NCBI GenBank assembly: GCA_947385185.1
Contig: CANDJX010000008.1
Coordinates: 1-22,488 of the forward strand
Direction: 5' to 3'
DNA length: 22,488 nt
Origin: an uncultured Clostridia bacterium
GTDB lineage: Bacteria; Bacillota; Clostridia; Christensenellales; Pumilibacteraceae
The position numbers and the translations under genes were made by a program. This document shows, piece by piece, positions 13,667-21,689 of this stretch (position 1 is the stretch's first letter; every line of letters begins with the position of its first letter). The notes beneath the pieces are model-generated. The model saw only the letters and a list, made by a program, of their open reading frames with translations. It had not been told where the DNA came from and searched no databases.

Positions 13667-15673
13667 TTACCCGGTCTTGTTTAATACTTTCAGCAGTTCG
13701 CGCGTTATGCGTTCGGTATATATCGGCGCCGTCTTATCCGACAAATGGAAATCGGCGTCGAATAAATCGTCGGTATGGAACAACGTATCCGACAGCGGCA
13801 ACAGCACGGTGCAATCGAGATACTCGCTCACCGCATTGTCGAAATCGGATACCCATGCTCCGAGATCGCGGTGCGTGAGCGGAATATCGTACGGACGTCC
13901 CGAGAACAGAAAATCCGAATTAGGCGGAAGATTTTCGGGCTTATTCATGCGAATAAGCAACGTATCTTCGTTTACGGGCGCAGTCAGGAAACAAACTTTG
14001 ACGCCCTTGCTTTCGAACTTGTCGTAATAGCCGTTGAGCCTGTTATGAGCTTCGGCGTCTTTGACGAATTCGGGGATGATGTCGGCTTCGCCGGCGTCGA
14101 GGTTCTCCCCGCGCGGAATCTTCGGCAACGCGAAATTTCCGCGTTCGTCTATCCAACCCAAGTCGTTTTCGTAGACCGTGCCGAACAGGTTTATTTGCGT
14201 CGCATAATCGTCATACGACGTTTCCGCCATGTTCTTTCTGACGGCGTTGAATTCCGCAAAGCCGTCGAGCAGTTCGGTAACGTGACGAAAATCTATGAGC
14301 GACAACAAATCGTAATTGGATTCCAGGCACGCATAAAGCCGAAGTTTGTTATAATCGAAATCCCCGAAGCTCGGCGTCATGGAAGTTTCGTACATGAAGC
14401 TGAACGGCGACGACGATTCCGGAGCGTGGACGAACACGTCGCCGTTCTTAAGATAAGGCGACATCATTTCGAACTGAGCGACGCCGTTGAACCAACCGTT
14501 CACCGCCATATTTATGCATACGTAATTCTCGTCCGTTTCTTCGCGCAGTTCGCGTTCCATCTGCATGGTGTCTATGGAATTGAACGCGCCCGACCCGCCG
14601 AAAACGACGACTTTTTTCCTGTGCTCGTTAATGATGAGAATATCGTATTTATCCGCAAGATTTATTTCGGAATACAAATTGCCCGCGCCGTACCTCGGCG
14701 CTTCGATCGCATTTATGTGCACGGTTGAAAAATTCGGGCAATTACGAAAGGACTTATCCGATATGACCGAAATGTTGTCGTAAAAATACAGCTCGCGTAT
14801 GGCGCAATTCATGAACGCGCCTTCTTCGACCACGTCGACCGTTTTCGGCAGCACTACCGTTTCGATATCGCCGCCGAACGTATCCATTCCTATCCAACCG
14901 ACGGGTACGCCGTCGATTTCTTCGGGCACAACGACTTTTTTCGACTTTCCGACATACTTCGAAACGATAATGCAGTCCCCGGATTTTCTGTATATAAATT
15001 CCTCGGCGGGATTGGCTTTTTCCCATTCGGCATAGAGCGAGCGCTGTTCGTTCCGCGGCAACGTAACGCGGCTGCCCAGCCCTATGTGTTCGCCGCTTCC
15101 GTCGGAAGCGGTATTCCAGCCCGTAAGCACGTATCCGTCGCGCGTCAGTTTATCCGTACCGATCTCGCTGTTCGGACGCAAACGGTTTTTGAGCGTATGC
15201 CCTGCAGAATAAGACATCGACGAATTCGTACCGTCGATATACCGCCCGCCGTTCGGATGATAGATCAGGCGCGCAGACGCCATAACGCATTCGGCTTTAA
15301 CTCGCAACGAGCGGGCAGGACACTCAAACGTCACCACGGTCGTGCCGTCATAGCCGTTCGATACCGCCGCGCCGAGATCGCTTCCCTGTCCGGTCAGCTT
15401 TTCTACGCAATAATCCCCTTTCATTTTCAGGACGAACTTTACTTCGCCGCCTTTTTCCGCGACGACGGGGTTCTCGCTTACGATCTCGAAACTGTCCGGA
15501 TTCTCGGTCAGCATGACCGTAAACGTTTCTGTCGTGCCGGAATTATCATTCGGATCGCCCGGATTTCCGCCCGATTCGTCGGGATCGGTATTATCGCATC
15601 CGAAGCATAACAAACCGAAACAAAGGATAAAAACGATCAACGGAATAATGATTTTCAACGATTTTTTTCTCAT
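13667..15673 (-). CDS. Lipoprotein with Listeria-Bacteroides repeat, leucine-rich repeat and SGNH-like domain
   Basis: I start at ATG 15673 (MRKKSLKIII), with GGTGA just upstream; the open frame extends to 15739 but lacks a leader or ribosome site there. The 668-residue protein has a signal peptide ending at a probable, imperfect lipobox (LLCFGC, Cys26) and an Asp/Gly/Asn-rich linker. A Flg_new/InlB-type unit follows (about 136-217, YHPNGGRY to RSLYAEW), then an LRR_5 region (225-320, VVVPEEIDGVPVGWIG, VVLPKTVDVVEEGAF). The C-terminal domain is SGNH-like (350-668), with VVVFGGSGAFNSID (Ser361) and DADFHLS (D639-x3-H643). Domain order is the reverse of the downstream gene, so they may be partners acting on the same envelope polymer. 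Confidence 0.82.
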   Translation of the reverse strand: MRKKSLKIIIPLIVFILCFGLLCFGCDNTDPDESGGNPGDPNDNSGTTETFTVMLTENPDSFEIVSENPVVAEKGGEVKFVLKMKGDYCVEKLTGQGSDLGAAVSNGYDGTTVVTFECPARSLRVKAECVMASARLIYHPNGGRYIDGTNSSMSYSAGHTLKNRLRPNSEIGTDKLTRDGYVLTGWNTASDGSGEHIGLGSRVTLPRNEQRSLYAEWEKANPAEEFIYRKSGDCIIVSKYVGKSKKVVVPEEIDGVPVGWIGMDTFGGDIETVVLPKTVDVVEEGAFMNCAIRELYFYDNISVISDKSFRNCPNFSTVHINAIEAPRYGAGNLYSEINLADKYDILIINEHRKKVVVFGGSGAFNSIDTMQMERELREETDENYVCINMAVNGWFNGVAQFEMMSPYLKNGDVFVHAPESSSPFSFMYETSMTPSFGDFDYNKLRLYACLESNYDLLSLIDFRHVTELLDGFAEFNAVRKNMAETSYDDYATQINLFGTVYENDLGWIDERGNFALPKIPRGENLDAGEADIIPEFVKDAEAHNRLNGYYDKFESKGVKVCFLTAPVNEDTLLIRMNKPENLPPNSDFLFSGRPYDIPLTHRDLGAWVSDFDNAVSEYLDCTVLLPLSDTLFHTDDLFDADFHLSDKTAPIYTERITRELLKVLNKTG

Positions 15674-15808
15674 CATATCACCGAAAATATATGCGCCGTA
15701 ATTGACGGCACGGCGACATTGTACATCCAATGCCGCCATACCGTTCCATGCCTGTTAAATTATAGCTCGCCGACTGAATCGATCGGCGGTGGAATGAATG
15801 CTTTTGCG

Positions 15809-17758
15809 TCACTCGTTCGACTCGTCGTCCGCGTCTGCGTAAGACTTTTCTTCGACGTCGGTTGCTTCCTCCTCCGAAGTTTCTTTCGTTATGACGATCT
15901 CCTCCGCTTTTTCGGGTTTACCGCCCGCTTTTGCGCTTTTGATCGCGCCGAGCACGGCGAATACTCCCCATGCCGCAAGTCCTACGGGAATCAATATGGT
16001 AAAGACGAGGAGCACTATGCGCCATACAGCCGGTTCGTATCTGTAGTTGAGGTTGTTAAGCGCGTTGCTGTTCGCGACGGTATACAGAACGTTCTTGACC
16101 GCTTTTCTGAGTACGGTCACGTCTGCGGCGGACTTACGGTCGGGAGACCACGCGGACGTGGAGTCGGTAGCAAGGTTGAGGTCGCCGCCCGCGTAAACCA
16201 TCTGTTTCGTATTCATGCAGATCGCGCCGGTGTTGTAGTCGCAGATAACGGTCCCGCGGAATCCCCACTCGTTTCTGAGTATCTCGGTCAGCAGGCGATA
16301 ATCGCCGCCCGTCCAACGCGTACCGATACGGTTGAAACTCGACATCATAGCAGTGGTTTTGCCCTCTTTGACCGCGATTTCGAACGGTTTGAGATACAGT
16401 TCGCGAAGCGCCTGTTCGGTAAGCCACGTGGTAAGTCCGGTTCTGTTCGTTTCCTGCTCGTTGACCGCGAAATGCTTGACGTAAGTGTAAACGCCTTTGG
16501 AGCGGCAACCGCGGATAAGCGCGGCGGCTATTTTACCCGTCAGCAGGCTGTCCTCGGAATAGTACTCGAAGTTACGTCCGCAGAACTGGCTTCTGTGCAG
16601 ATTTACGCCCGGCGCATACCAACCCGAATAAGTACGTCCGTCAGTGCGAGCGGCGCCCCAGAGCGCATCCTCGCCTACGCACTCGCCCATTTCTTTGGCA
16701 AGATCGACGTTCCAGGTCGAAGATACGACGACCTGAGAAGTGTACGCGACGTTGTTTTTCCAGGTATCGTCGGTTGCGATAAAGTTACACCAGCCTACGG
16801 GTCCGTCGGACTCGAGCGTTTCGGGCTTGCTTATCATTTCGATACGGTTGGTTTTGAAACCGCCCTCGTTTACGAAATCCGCCATTTCCTTGACGGTAAA
16901 CGAATTAAGCAACGACTGCCATACGGAGTTCGTGTCGTCCTCGTCGTACGTAGCCACCCAAGTGCCGAGTTTCTCGTCGAAATGCACGAGGTCGACGAAC
17001 TTCGCCGTCGTGCTTACGCCCTGCGTCGGCATTGTGCAATCGTCCGCCTCGGGATTGTTCGGCGTCACGTCGTTAAGCGCGTTGATGAAAGCGCTGTCGA
17101 TGTTGCGCGAAGTATCGTCGGGCGCCGACGGGAGAGTGAAATCCGTCCTCGACATCAGGCTGTTTTTGACCTGCAGGTCGCAATCGTAATCCGAATCGGT
17201 GTAGCGGTTCACTACCGGATTGCCGGTATCGGGGTCGGTCGCGTACTTGATGTTGGCGTCCACTTTGAACGGGATCGCGATCTTGTTTGCGTTTTCGGGA
17301 TTAGAGTCGGAGTTGATGTACAGCTCGTAATCCGTGCCCGCTTCGATTATCCAGCCTTTGAAGCTATCGGAGTTCTTGCCGAGGTGATCGTAGGACGCGA
17401 TGTCGTACGGATTAAACGTCAGAGTTACCGTAGCGGAATTCGGTTTCTCGTCGCCGTCTGCCGCGTCCGCAGCCACTGCCGCTTTGGCGGCGGCGGGATA
17501 AAGCATCGGGGTCTTGACGAAATCGCCGAGGACGACGTGCGACTTTGCGAGTCCGCCCTCGTTATAGTGCAGTTTGACGTACATCTGAACGACGTCTTTG
17601 CCCTTATAACTTCCGGTGTTCGTAACTTTCACGTCAACGGTATACTCGCCGTCGGCGGCAATGCTTACGTTTTCGATAGACGACTTATCCGTCACTTCCC
17701 ATGTAAAGTCGGTATAGCTCTTGCCGTAACCGAACGGATAAGCAGGGTGCGACGAACG
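15809..17758 (-). pseudogene. 5'-truncated glycoside hydrolase family 3 beta-glucosidase-like gene
   Basis: GH3 homology starts abruptly at HPAYPFGYGKSYTDF (17749), in the Fn3-like part, and no ATG or ribosome site precedes it. A GTG at 17695 would give 628 residues. From that GTG the order is Fn3-like strands (VKVTNTGSYKGKDVVQMYV), then the catalytic barrel with SDGPVGW (296-302), KHFAVNEQETNR (407-418) and nucleophile Asp486 in GFRGTVICDYN. A membrane helix (about 559-583) and an acidic tail end the protein. This is the reversed-order GH3 type known from Ruminococcus and relatives, in which an alpha/beta-sandwich domain should precede the Fn3 part. That domain is missing. The coding sequence meets the T-run of the regulator terminator at about 17762-17768, so this is a deletion remnant or misassembly. 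Confidence 0.85.
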
Positions 17759-17761
17759 GAT

Positions 17762-17803
17762 AAAAAAACGTCTGCAAACGGAAAAAGCGCGCCGTTTGCA
17801 GAC
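17762..17803 (-). terminator. Terminator 1 downstream of the LytTR regulator
   Basis: GTCTGCAAACGG (17803-17792 on the minus strand) pairs perfectly with CCGTTTGCAGAC (17781-17770) across a 10-nt loop, then a 7-T run. It directly abuts the truncated GH3 coding sequence. Confidence 0.92.
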
Positions 17804-17808
17804 AAAAG

Positions 17809-17839
17809 AAATAACGAAGCGGTTTACGCTTCGTTATTT
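17809..17839 (-). terminator. Terminator 2 downstream of the LytTR regulator
   Basis: AAATAACGAAGC and GCTTCGTTATTT form a perfect 12-bp stem with a 7-nt loop, followed on the minus strand by TTTCTTTTG-like sequence. Two strong hairpins in tandem insulate the regulator operon. Between them and the gene, TACGACTTAATA occurs twice, 21 bp apart (about 17839-17879). Confidence 0.85.
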
Positions 17840-17891
17840 ACGACTTAATATTTCAATATTACGACTTAATAATTCAATTCCGGCGCTCGAT

Positions 17892-18635
17892 TCAATTCAA
17901 TCGCACCGTTCCGCTCGCGCGGCATAATTGCATATACTTTGCGCGCGTAACGTCGACGAGGCGGCGGGCAAGCGGCAACTCGACGTTCGTCGTAAGAGTG
18001 ACCGACGTATTGTCTATACGCCTTATATATCTGAAATTGACTATATACCCCTTATGTATGCGTATGAACCCGAGCGGTTCGAGCTGCTTCATGAACGTAT
18101 CCATGGATTCGCGCAATCGGAGCGGTTCGGCTTTCCCGTTTATATAGATATGCTGATAATCGCGCGCGCCCTCGATATGCGTAATATCGTTGCACGCGAT
18201 CTTAGTTTCGCCGCCGTGATATTTGATCGTAATGGTCTCGGGAATAGCCGTCGCGTTGTGCATATCGATATAGAGCCGCAGAACCTCGGAAAGATCTTTT
18301 ATAAACCGGCTTTTGCGCACGAACCCGAACGGATGAACCTTAAACGTATCGAAAACAAGGTTCTCTCTGTTCGAAATAAAAATAATTTCGGCAGTGCTGT
18401 TTTTCTCTTTTATTTTCTGCCCGAGATCGATCCCGTTCAATTTCGGCATCTCTATATCGAGGAAAACCAATCCGTAGTTTACCCCGTCGAAAGCTTTGTC
18501 GAACAATTCGGGCGACGTAAAAGTGTCCACGGTCGCAGGTATTTTCAATTTTTCGAGCAAGCCCACGATCGTTCCTCTGATCGCGATCAATGCGGTTTCG
18601 TCGTCGTCGCAGACGGCTATCGTCAATTTATTCAT
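17892..18635 (-). CDS. LytTR-family response regulator
   Basis: A 247-residue transcriptional regulator with a receiver domain (1-120) and a LytTR DNA-binding domain (about 140-240). The acidic pocket is CDDDE (9-13), the phosphoacceptor Asp lies in LVFLDIEMPKLNGIDL, and the conserved IIFISN and FGFVRK follow. The LytTR part shows HIEGARDYQHIYI, LRESMDTF, FIRIHKGYIVNFRYI and LPLARRLVDVTRAKY. The family (AgrA, LytR, VirR) controls surface proteins, peptides or toxins. The ATG lies 5 bases after the G8 tract, which may double as its ribosome site, and overlaps the end of the kinase gene by 8 bp. Two terminators end the operon. Confidence 0.94.
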   Translation of the reverse strand: MNKLTIAVCDDDETALIAIRGTIVGLLEKLKIPATVDTFTSPELFDKAFDGVNYGLVFLDIEMPKLNGIDLGQKIKEKNSTAEIIFISNRENLVFDTFKVHPFGFVRKSRFIKDLSEVLRLYIDMHNATAIPETITIKYHGGETKIACNDITHIEGARDYQHIYINGKAEPLRLRESMDTFMKQLEPLGFIRIHKGYIVNFRYIRRIDNTSVTLTTNVELPLARRLVDVTRAKYMQLCRASGTVRLN

Positions 18636-19290
18636 TATTACCCCCCCCGGATTTTCGAATTTTATCCGACATCATGTTTATCATAGCTTCCGCAATAAAC
18701 TCATCGTTTTCGACGGAATAAGTGACGTATCCGTCGTACTGCGCCACCAGACGTTTCACTATCTGCGTGCCGTAGCCGTGATTTACGCTGTCCGATTTCA
18801 CGGTGTTCAGACTGAGCAGCCTGTCCCGATCGACGTCGGAAGGCAAAGTATTTTTAACGCAAATGTACAAATAGTCCTGTCTCGGATATATCCTGACGCA
18901 TACGCCCTGCTGTTTCAGGTCGAATCTTACGCACGCTTCCACGGCGTTGTCGATAAGATTGGAAATTATCGAACAAAGCGCGGTATCGCTGAACGGAAGG
19001 CGCGGAGGCACGACGACGGACACGTCTGTTTTCACGCCTTTGGCGTCGGCTTTGGACATTTCCATATTTATTATGGCGTCGATGTTTTTGTTTCCGCTGT
19101 CGACGTAAGCGAGCGACACGTCTATATCGTTTCCTATCGAACGGAAAAACTTCTTCGCTTCGTCGTACTGCCCGTTCTCGAGCAATATTTCGGCGTAAGA
19201 ATACTGATTGCGGATATCGTGTCTGAGGCTTCGGAGATAATCGAGGTTTTTCTCCGAAACCTGTATCATTTCGTTGTTCGCTTCGGACAT
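18628..19290 (-). CDS. GHKL sensor histidine kinase, catalytic half
   Basis: A 220-residue kinase core of the AgrC/GHKL type. The phosphoacceptor is in LRSLRHDIRNQY (His24), the N box is NLIDNAVEAC, and the G box is HGYGTQIVKRL. It would phosphorylate the adjacent LytTR regulator. The membrane sensor half is the next open frame upstream (19303-20019), in the same frame and separated only by TAA plus four sense codons. No convincing ribosome site precedes ATG 19290. The 3' end reads through a G8 tract (KIRKSGGGNNE, stop at 18628). It is either a separately translated kinase or part of a nonsense-mutated single gene. Confidence 0.85.
   Translation of the reverse strand: MSEANNEMIQVSEKNLDYLRSLRHDIRNQYSYAEILLENGQYDEAKKFFRSIGNDIDVSLAYVDSGNKNIDAIINMEMSKADAKGVKTDVSVVVPPRLPFSDTALCSIISNLIDNAVEACVRFDLKQQGVCVRIYPRQDYLYICVKNTLPSDVDRDRLLSLNTVKSDSVNHGYGTQIVKRLVAQYDGYVTYSVENDEFIAEAMINMMSDKIRKSGGGNNE
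18643..18652 (-). repeat. G8 homopolymer at the kinase/regulator junction
   Basis: The minus strand reads AAATCCGGGGGGGGTAATAATG; the first 16 bases are identical to the surface-protein tract context. The tract lies in the last kinase codons, just before the regulator ATG. Removing one G turns the kinase end into ..GGVIMNKLTIAV, an in-frame kinase-regulator fusion. Eight G keep the two proteins separate with an 8-bp overlap. Confidence 0.75.
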
Positions 19291-19302
19291 CTGCTTTTCG
19301 GC

Positions 19303-20019
19303 TTAGAGTCTGACGACGATCTCCCTCTCGCGGCAGACAAAGTATATAAGCATATACGCCACTATGTTAATGATATAAAAGCAAATGAACGCCAAACTCG
19401 TAAAAACGAGATGCTCGTTGTCGAATCTTCCCTTCGCCGCAAAAATCCCTTCGTAAGTAAAACTCATGACCGCGGACAAAAGACTGCCGGTAACCGTGAG
19501 CGCGACGCCCGAAACGGGCACGTTGTCATAGGCGCCCAAGGAGAATTTCGCCTGCAAAAACGCGAAGCACGGTACGAGCAGGATCATTATCGATTTTATT
19601 ATTCCCATCCAATCGGCGGGGATGCCTTCCGCGAACAGATTTTCAAACAGTTTTGCGAGCAATACGGCAAATTCAAGGACCGCAACGATTATCGCCAATA
19701 AGGCGCTCGCCATTATGAGTCTTACTTTCGGTCTGTATTTGCAGAAAAAAATCGCATAGACAAAAATACAGAAAATATATCCGATCAGAAAGCAATTGCC
19801 TCGCATGAACGGCCAGACGGCAGCCAACGAAAAGAACAACGCACAAATCAGAACTTCCGCCGCAAACAACGCCGCGACTTTCAACAGCGCAAACAGCATA
19901 GATCTCCGATTCTTTTGCACCGGGCTCAATACGACTACGACGGATACGGAAATCGCCAAAATCTGGATTATCAACGCATAATCCAGTATTCCCGTAAAAA
20001 AAATCACAAATCCGTTCAT
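19303..20019 (-). CDS. Membrane sensor half of the GHKL histidine kinase
   Basis: A 238-residue hydrophobic protein with about six membrane helices, starting MNGFVIFFTGILDYALIIQI and ending YMLIYFVCREREIVVRL. It matches the N-terminal sensor region of AgrC-like kinases, where such a segment runs directly into the coiled linker and the His box. Here a TAA (19303-19305) interrupts, and the same frame continues AEKQMSEANNE into the kinase half. A single-base change of a Gln (CAA) or Lys (AAA) codon would explain it. The ATG follows AGAGGGG with 9 bases between. The ligand is unknown; no peptide pheromone or transporter gene is seen nearby. Confidence 0.82.
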   Translation of the reverse strand: MNGFVIFFTGILDYALIIQILAISVSVVVVLSPVQKNRRSMLFALLKVAALFAAEVLICALFFSLAAVWPFMRGNCFLIGYIFCIFVYAIFFCKYRPKVRLIMASALLAIIVAVLEFAVLLAKLFENLFAEGIPADWMGIIKSIMILLVPCFAFLQAKFSLGAYDNVPVSGVALTVTGSLLSAVMSFTYEGIFAAKGRFDNEHLVFTSLAFICFYIINIVAYMLIYFVCREREIVVRL

Positions 20020-20103
20020 CGACTATAGCCCCTCTTTTTATATTTCGACGATTTCGACTTAAAAATGTCCGAAAATTCTCCGATCGAACTCTCTTTTTGA
20101 ATC

Positions 20104-20131
20104 TTTATATCATATTTTTTCAAAAAGTCAA
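20104..20131 (-). promoter_or_regulatory. Promoter of the two-component operon
   Basis: On the minus strand TTGACT (20131-20126), a 16-bp spacer and TATAAA (20109-20104). The start would lie near 20097, giving a leader of roughly 78 nt before the sensor ATG. Confidence 0.65.
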
Positions 20132-20141
20132 TACAAATTTA

Positions 20142-20168
20142 CAAAAAACCGGGCTATCCGGCTTTTTC
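20142..20168. terminator. Hairpin with A/T flanks upstream of the two-component operon
   Basis: AAAAAACCGG-gctat-CCGGCTTTTT forms a short bidirectional terminator-like hairpin. It may catch read-through from the Rnf side. Confidence 0.5.
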
Positions 20169-20245
20169 TTTCCGTTCGGATACGGATTTTGCCTAAAAAA
20201 TTTCGGATAAAAATAAAACGCGCCCCGAAAAGGGTGCCTTTTATT

Positions 20246-20630
20246 CGTCATTGCAAGGCTTAATTTCTCATTCGTCATTGCGAGGCTGCTGCCGAAGCAA
20301 TCCAGGTGTGTTCGTCATTGCGAGGCTTAATTTCTCATTCGTCATTGCGAGGCTATTGCCGAAGCAATCCAGCCTGTTTTTTCTCATCCTCTACCGGATT
20401 GCTTTGTCGCTTCGCTCCGCGCAATGACGGTAAGGGTGTTTTTTCTCGTCATTGCAAAACATTGTTTCTTATTCGTCATTGCGAGGCTACGCCGAAGCAA
20501 TCCAGATGTGTTCGTCATTACGAGGCTTAATTTCTCATTCGTCATTGCGAGGCTACTGCCGAAGCAATCCAGACTATTTCTTATCCGTCATCTCCCGGAT
20601 TGCTTTGTCGCTTCGCTCCGCGCAATGACG
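20246..20630. repeat. Array of interspersed palindromic repeats (CGTCATTGCGAGGCT type)
   Basis: At least eight forward copies or partial copies of CGTCATTGCGAGGCT start at about 20246, 20273, 20313, 20340, 20447, 20474, 20513 and 20540; several continue into GCCGAAGCAATCCAG. Two inverted copies, GGATTGCTTTGTCGCTTCGC followed by TCCGCGCAATGACG, lie at 20396-20429 and 20597-20630. A composite block of about 120 bp repeats with a 200-bp period (20313 and 20513). This sequence type is a widespread non-coding element that yields spurious CEERSDEAI-like peptides. I see no gene here. Confidence 0.85.
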
Positions 20631-20657
20631 GTAAGAGAAAAAGCGACGAAAAAGAGA

Positions 20658-20684
20658 AAAAGCAAGGATGCCGTCCTTGCTTTT
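20658..20684. terminator. Terminator downstream of the rnf operon
   Basis: AAAAGCAAGGA (20658-20668) pairs perfectly with TCCTTGCTTTT (20674-20684), with T-rich sequence following on the minus strand. It lies about 130 bp past rnfB. Between it and rnfB, TTTCAAATATCCGAA occurs twice (about 20752-20794), with no recognisable function. Confidence 0.8.
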
Positions 20685-20816
20685 ATGTTTATAAACCACA
20701 CCCGAATCCTTATGAAATACACCCTAAAGTCGGATAAAATTTCCGTGGCGTGTTTCAAATATCCGAAATTTGAGGCGCATTTCAAATATCCGAAGTTTTC
20801 GGAACGTATTTACTTT

Positions 20817-21686
20817 TCACACCGCTTCGTCGGTTTTTATTTCTTCGGCGGTTTTTTGTTTCTTCGTGCCGGTGGGACGGATTTTGATGACCTTCCTCGG
20901 GCATTTGCCTACGCAGGTATAACAGCCCGTGCATTTTTTATAATCTATCTTCGGCAAATTGTTTTCCATCGTTATGACATTCTCGGGGCAATTCTTCGCG
21001 CACAGCCCACAGCCGATACACCCCGCCTTGCACACGCTCATGACGTCTTTTCCGCGGCAGTGCGACGAGCACGCCACGTAAACCGGCGCAGACGCGGGTA
21101 TGCGCTCGATCAGATTTTTCGGGCACGCGCTTATGCACACGCCGCACGAAATACATATATCCGGATCGATATACGAAACGCCTTCGTGGACGGCGATCGC
21201 ACGCTCGGGACACGCCTTAAGACACGTGCCGTATCCCAGACAACCGTCGTCGCACATCTTCGCGCCCTTGAACAGCTGCGCCTGATATACGCAAGTGCTT
21301 ATGCCCGAATACTTATAAAGATTATTCGCATTCGACCCGCCGCTGCACATGACGCAAGCGACGGTCGGTTCCTCGCTCCCGAGTTCGAGCCCGAGGATTC
21401 CCGCGATTTCCTGCTTGTTCTCGGGCGAAGTGACGTGACAGTCGGACAGGTTGCACTCGCCCTTGCAGAGCTTTTCGGCAAAGCCGGCGCAACCCGAACA
21501 TCCGCACCCGCCGCAGTTCGCTCCGGCGAGCTTTTCGAGCACCCGCTCGAGTTTTTCATCCGTATCTATTTTGCAGACTTTGCTCACAACGAGGATAAGT
21601 ATGGTCAGAACGAGCGCGATTGCGCAGAATATGCCGACTACTATCCCCACCGTTGCAAAAGTATCCGCCGTGATTTCGCTTATCAT
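20817..21686 (-). CDS. rnfB: Rnf complex electron-transport subunit B
   Basis: RnfB carries electrons from ferredoxin into the membrane Rnf complex (ferredoxin:NAD+ oxidoreductase), which pumps Na+ or H+. The 289-residue protein has an N-terminal membrane helix (about 11-35), then the Fe-S motif GANCGGCGCSGCAGF (55-69) with CKGECNLSDC. Four ferredoxin-like clusters follow: CDDGCLGYGTCLKACP (145-160), CISCGVCISACP (178-189), CKAGCIGCGLCAKNCP (219-234) and CTGCYTCVGKCP (252-263). A short basic/acidic tail ends it. The ATG lies 3 bp after rnfA, with GGAGG overlapping the rnfA stop. It is the last gene of the operon. Confidence 0.96.
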   Translation of the reverse strand: MISEITADTFATVGIVVGIFCAIALVLTILILVVSKVCKIDTDEKLERVLEKLAGANCGGCGCSGCAGFAEKLCKGECNLSDCHVTSPENKQEIAGILGLELGSEEPTVACVMCSGGSNANNLYKYSGISTCVYQAQLFKGAKMCDDGCLGYGTCLKACPERAIAVHEGVSYIDPDICISCGVCISACPKNLIERIPASAPVYVACSSHCRGKDVMSVCKAGCIGCGLCAKNCPENVITMENNLPKIDYKKCTGCYTCVGKCPRKVIKIRPTGTKKQKTAEEIKTDEAV

Positions 21687-21689
21687 GAC

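Noticed and set aside
15719..17848. Plus-strand open frame of about 700 codons opposite the GH3 gene
   Set aside because: Shadow of the GH3 frame; the minus strand carries clear GH3 catalytic motifs, the plus product none.
19303..19305. Alternative genetic code reading TAA as sense
   Set aside because: Other genes in the window (for example rnfE and the DUF4143 ATPase) use TAA as their normal stop, and no other internal TAA is seen.
18628..20019. Agr-type quorum-sensing locus
   Set aside because: The kinase and LytTR regulator fit, but no AgrB-like peptidase or AgrD-like peptide gene is visible nearby.
20246..20630. CRISPR array
   Set aside because: Units are unevenly spaced, occur in both orientations, and the intervals are themselves repeated, unlike unique spacers. 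No cas genes are present.
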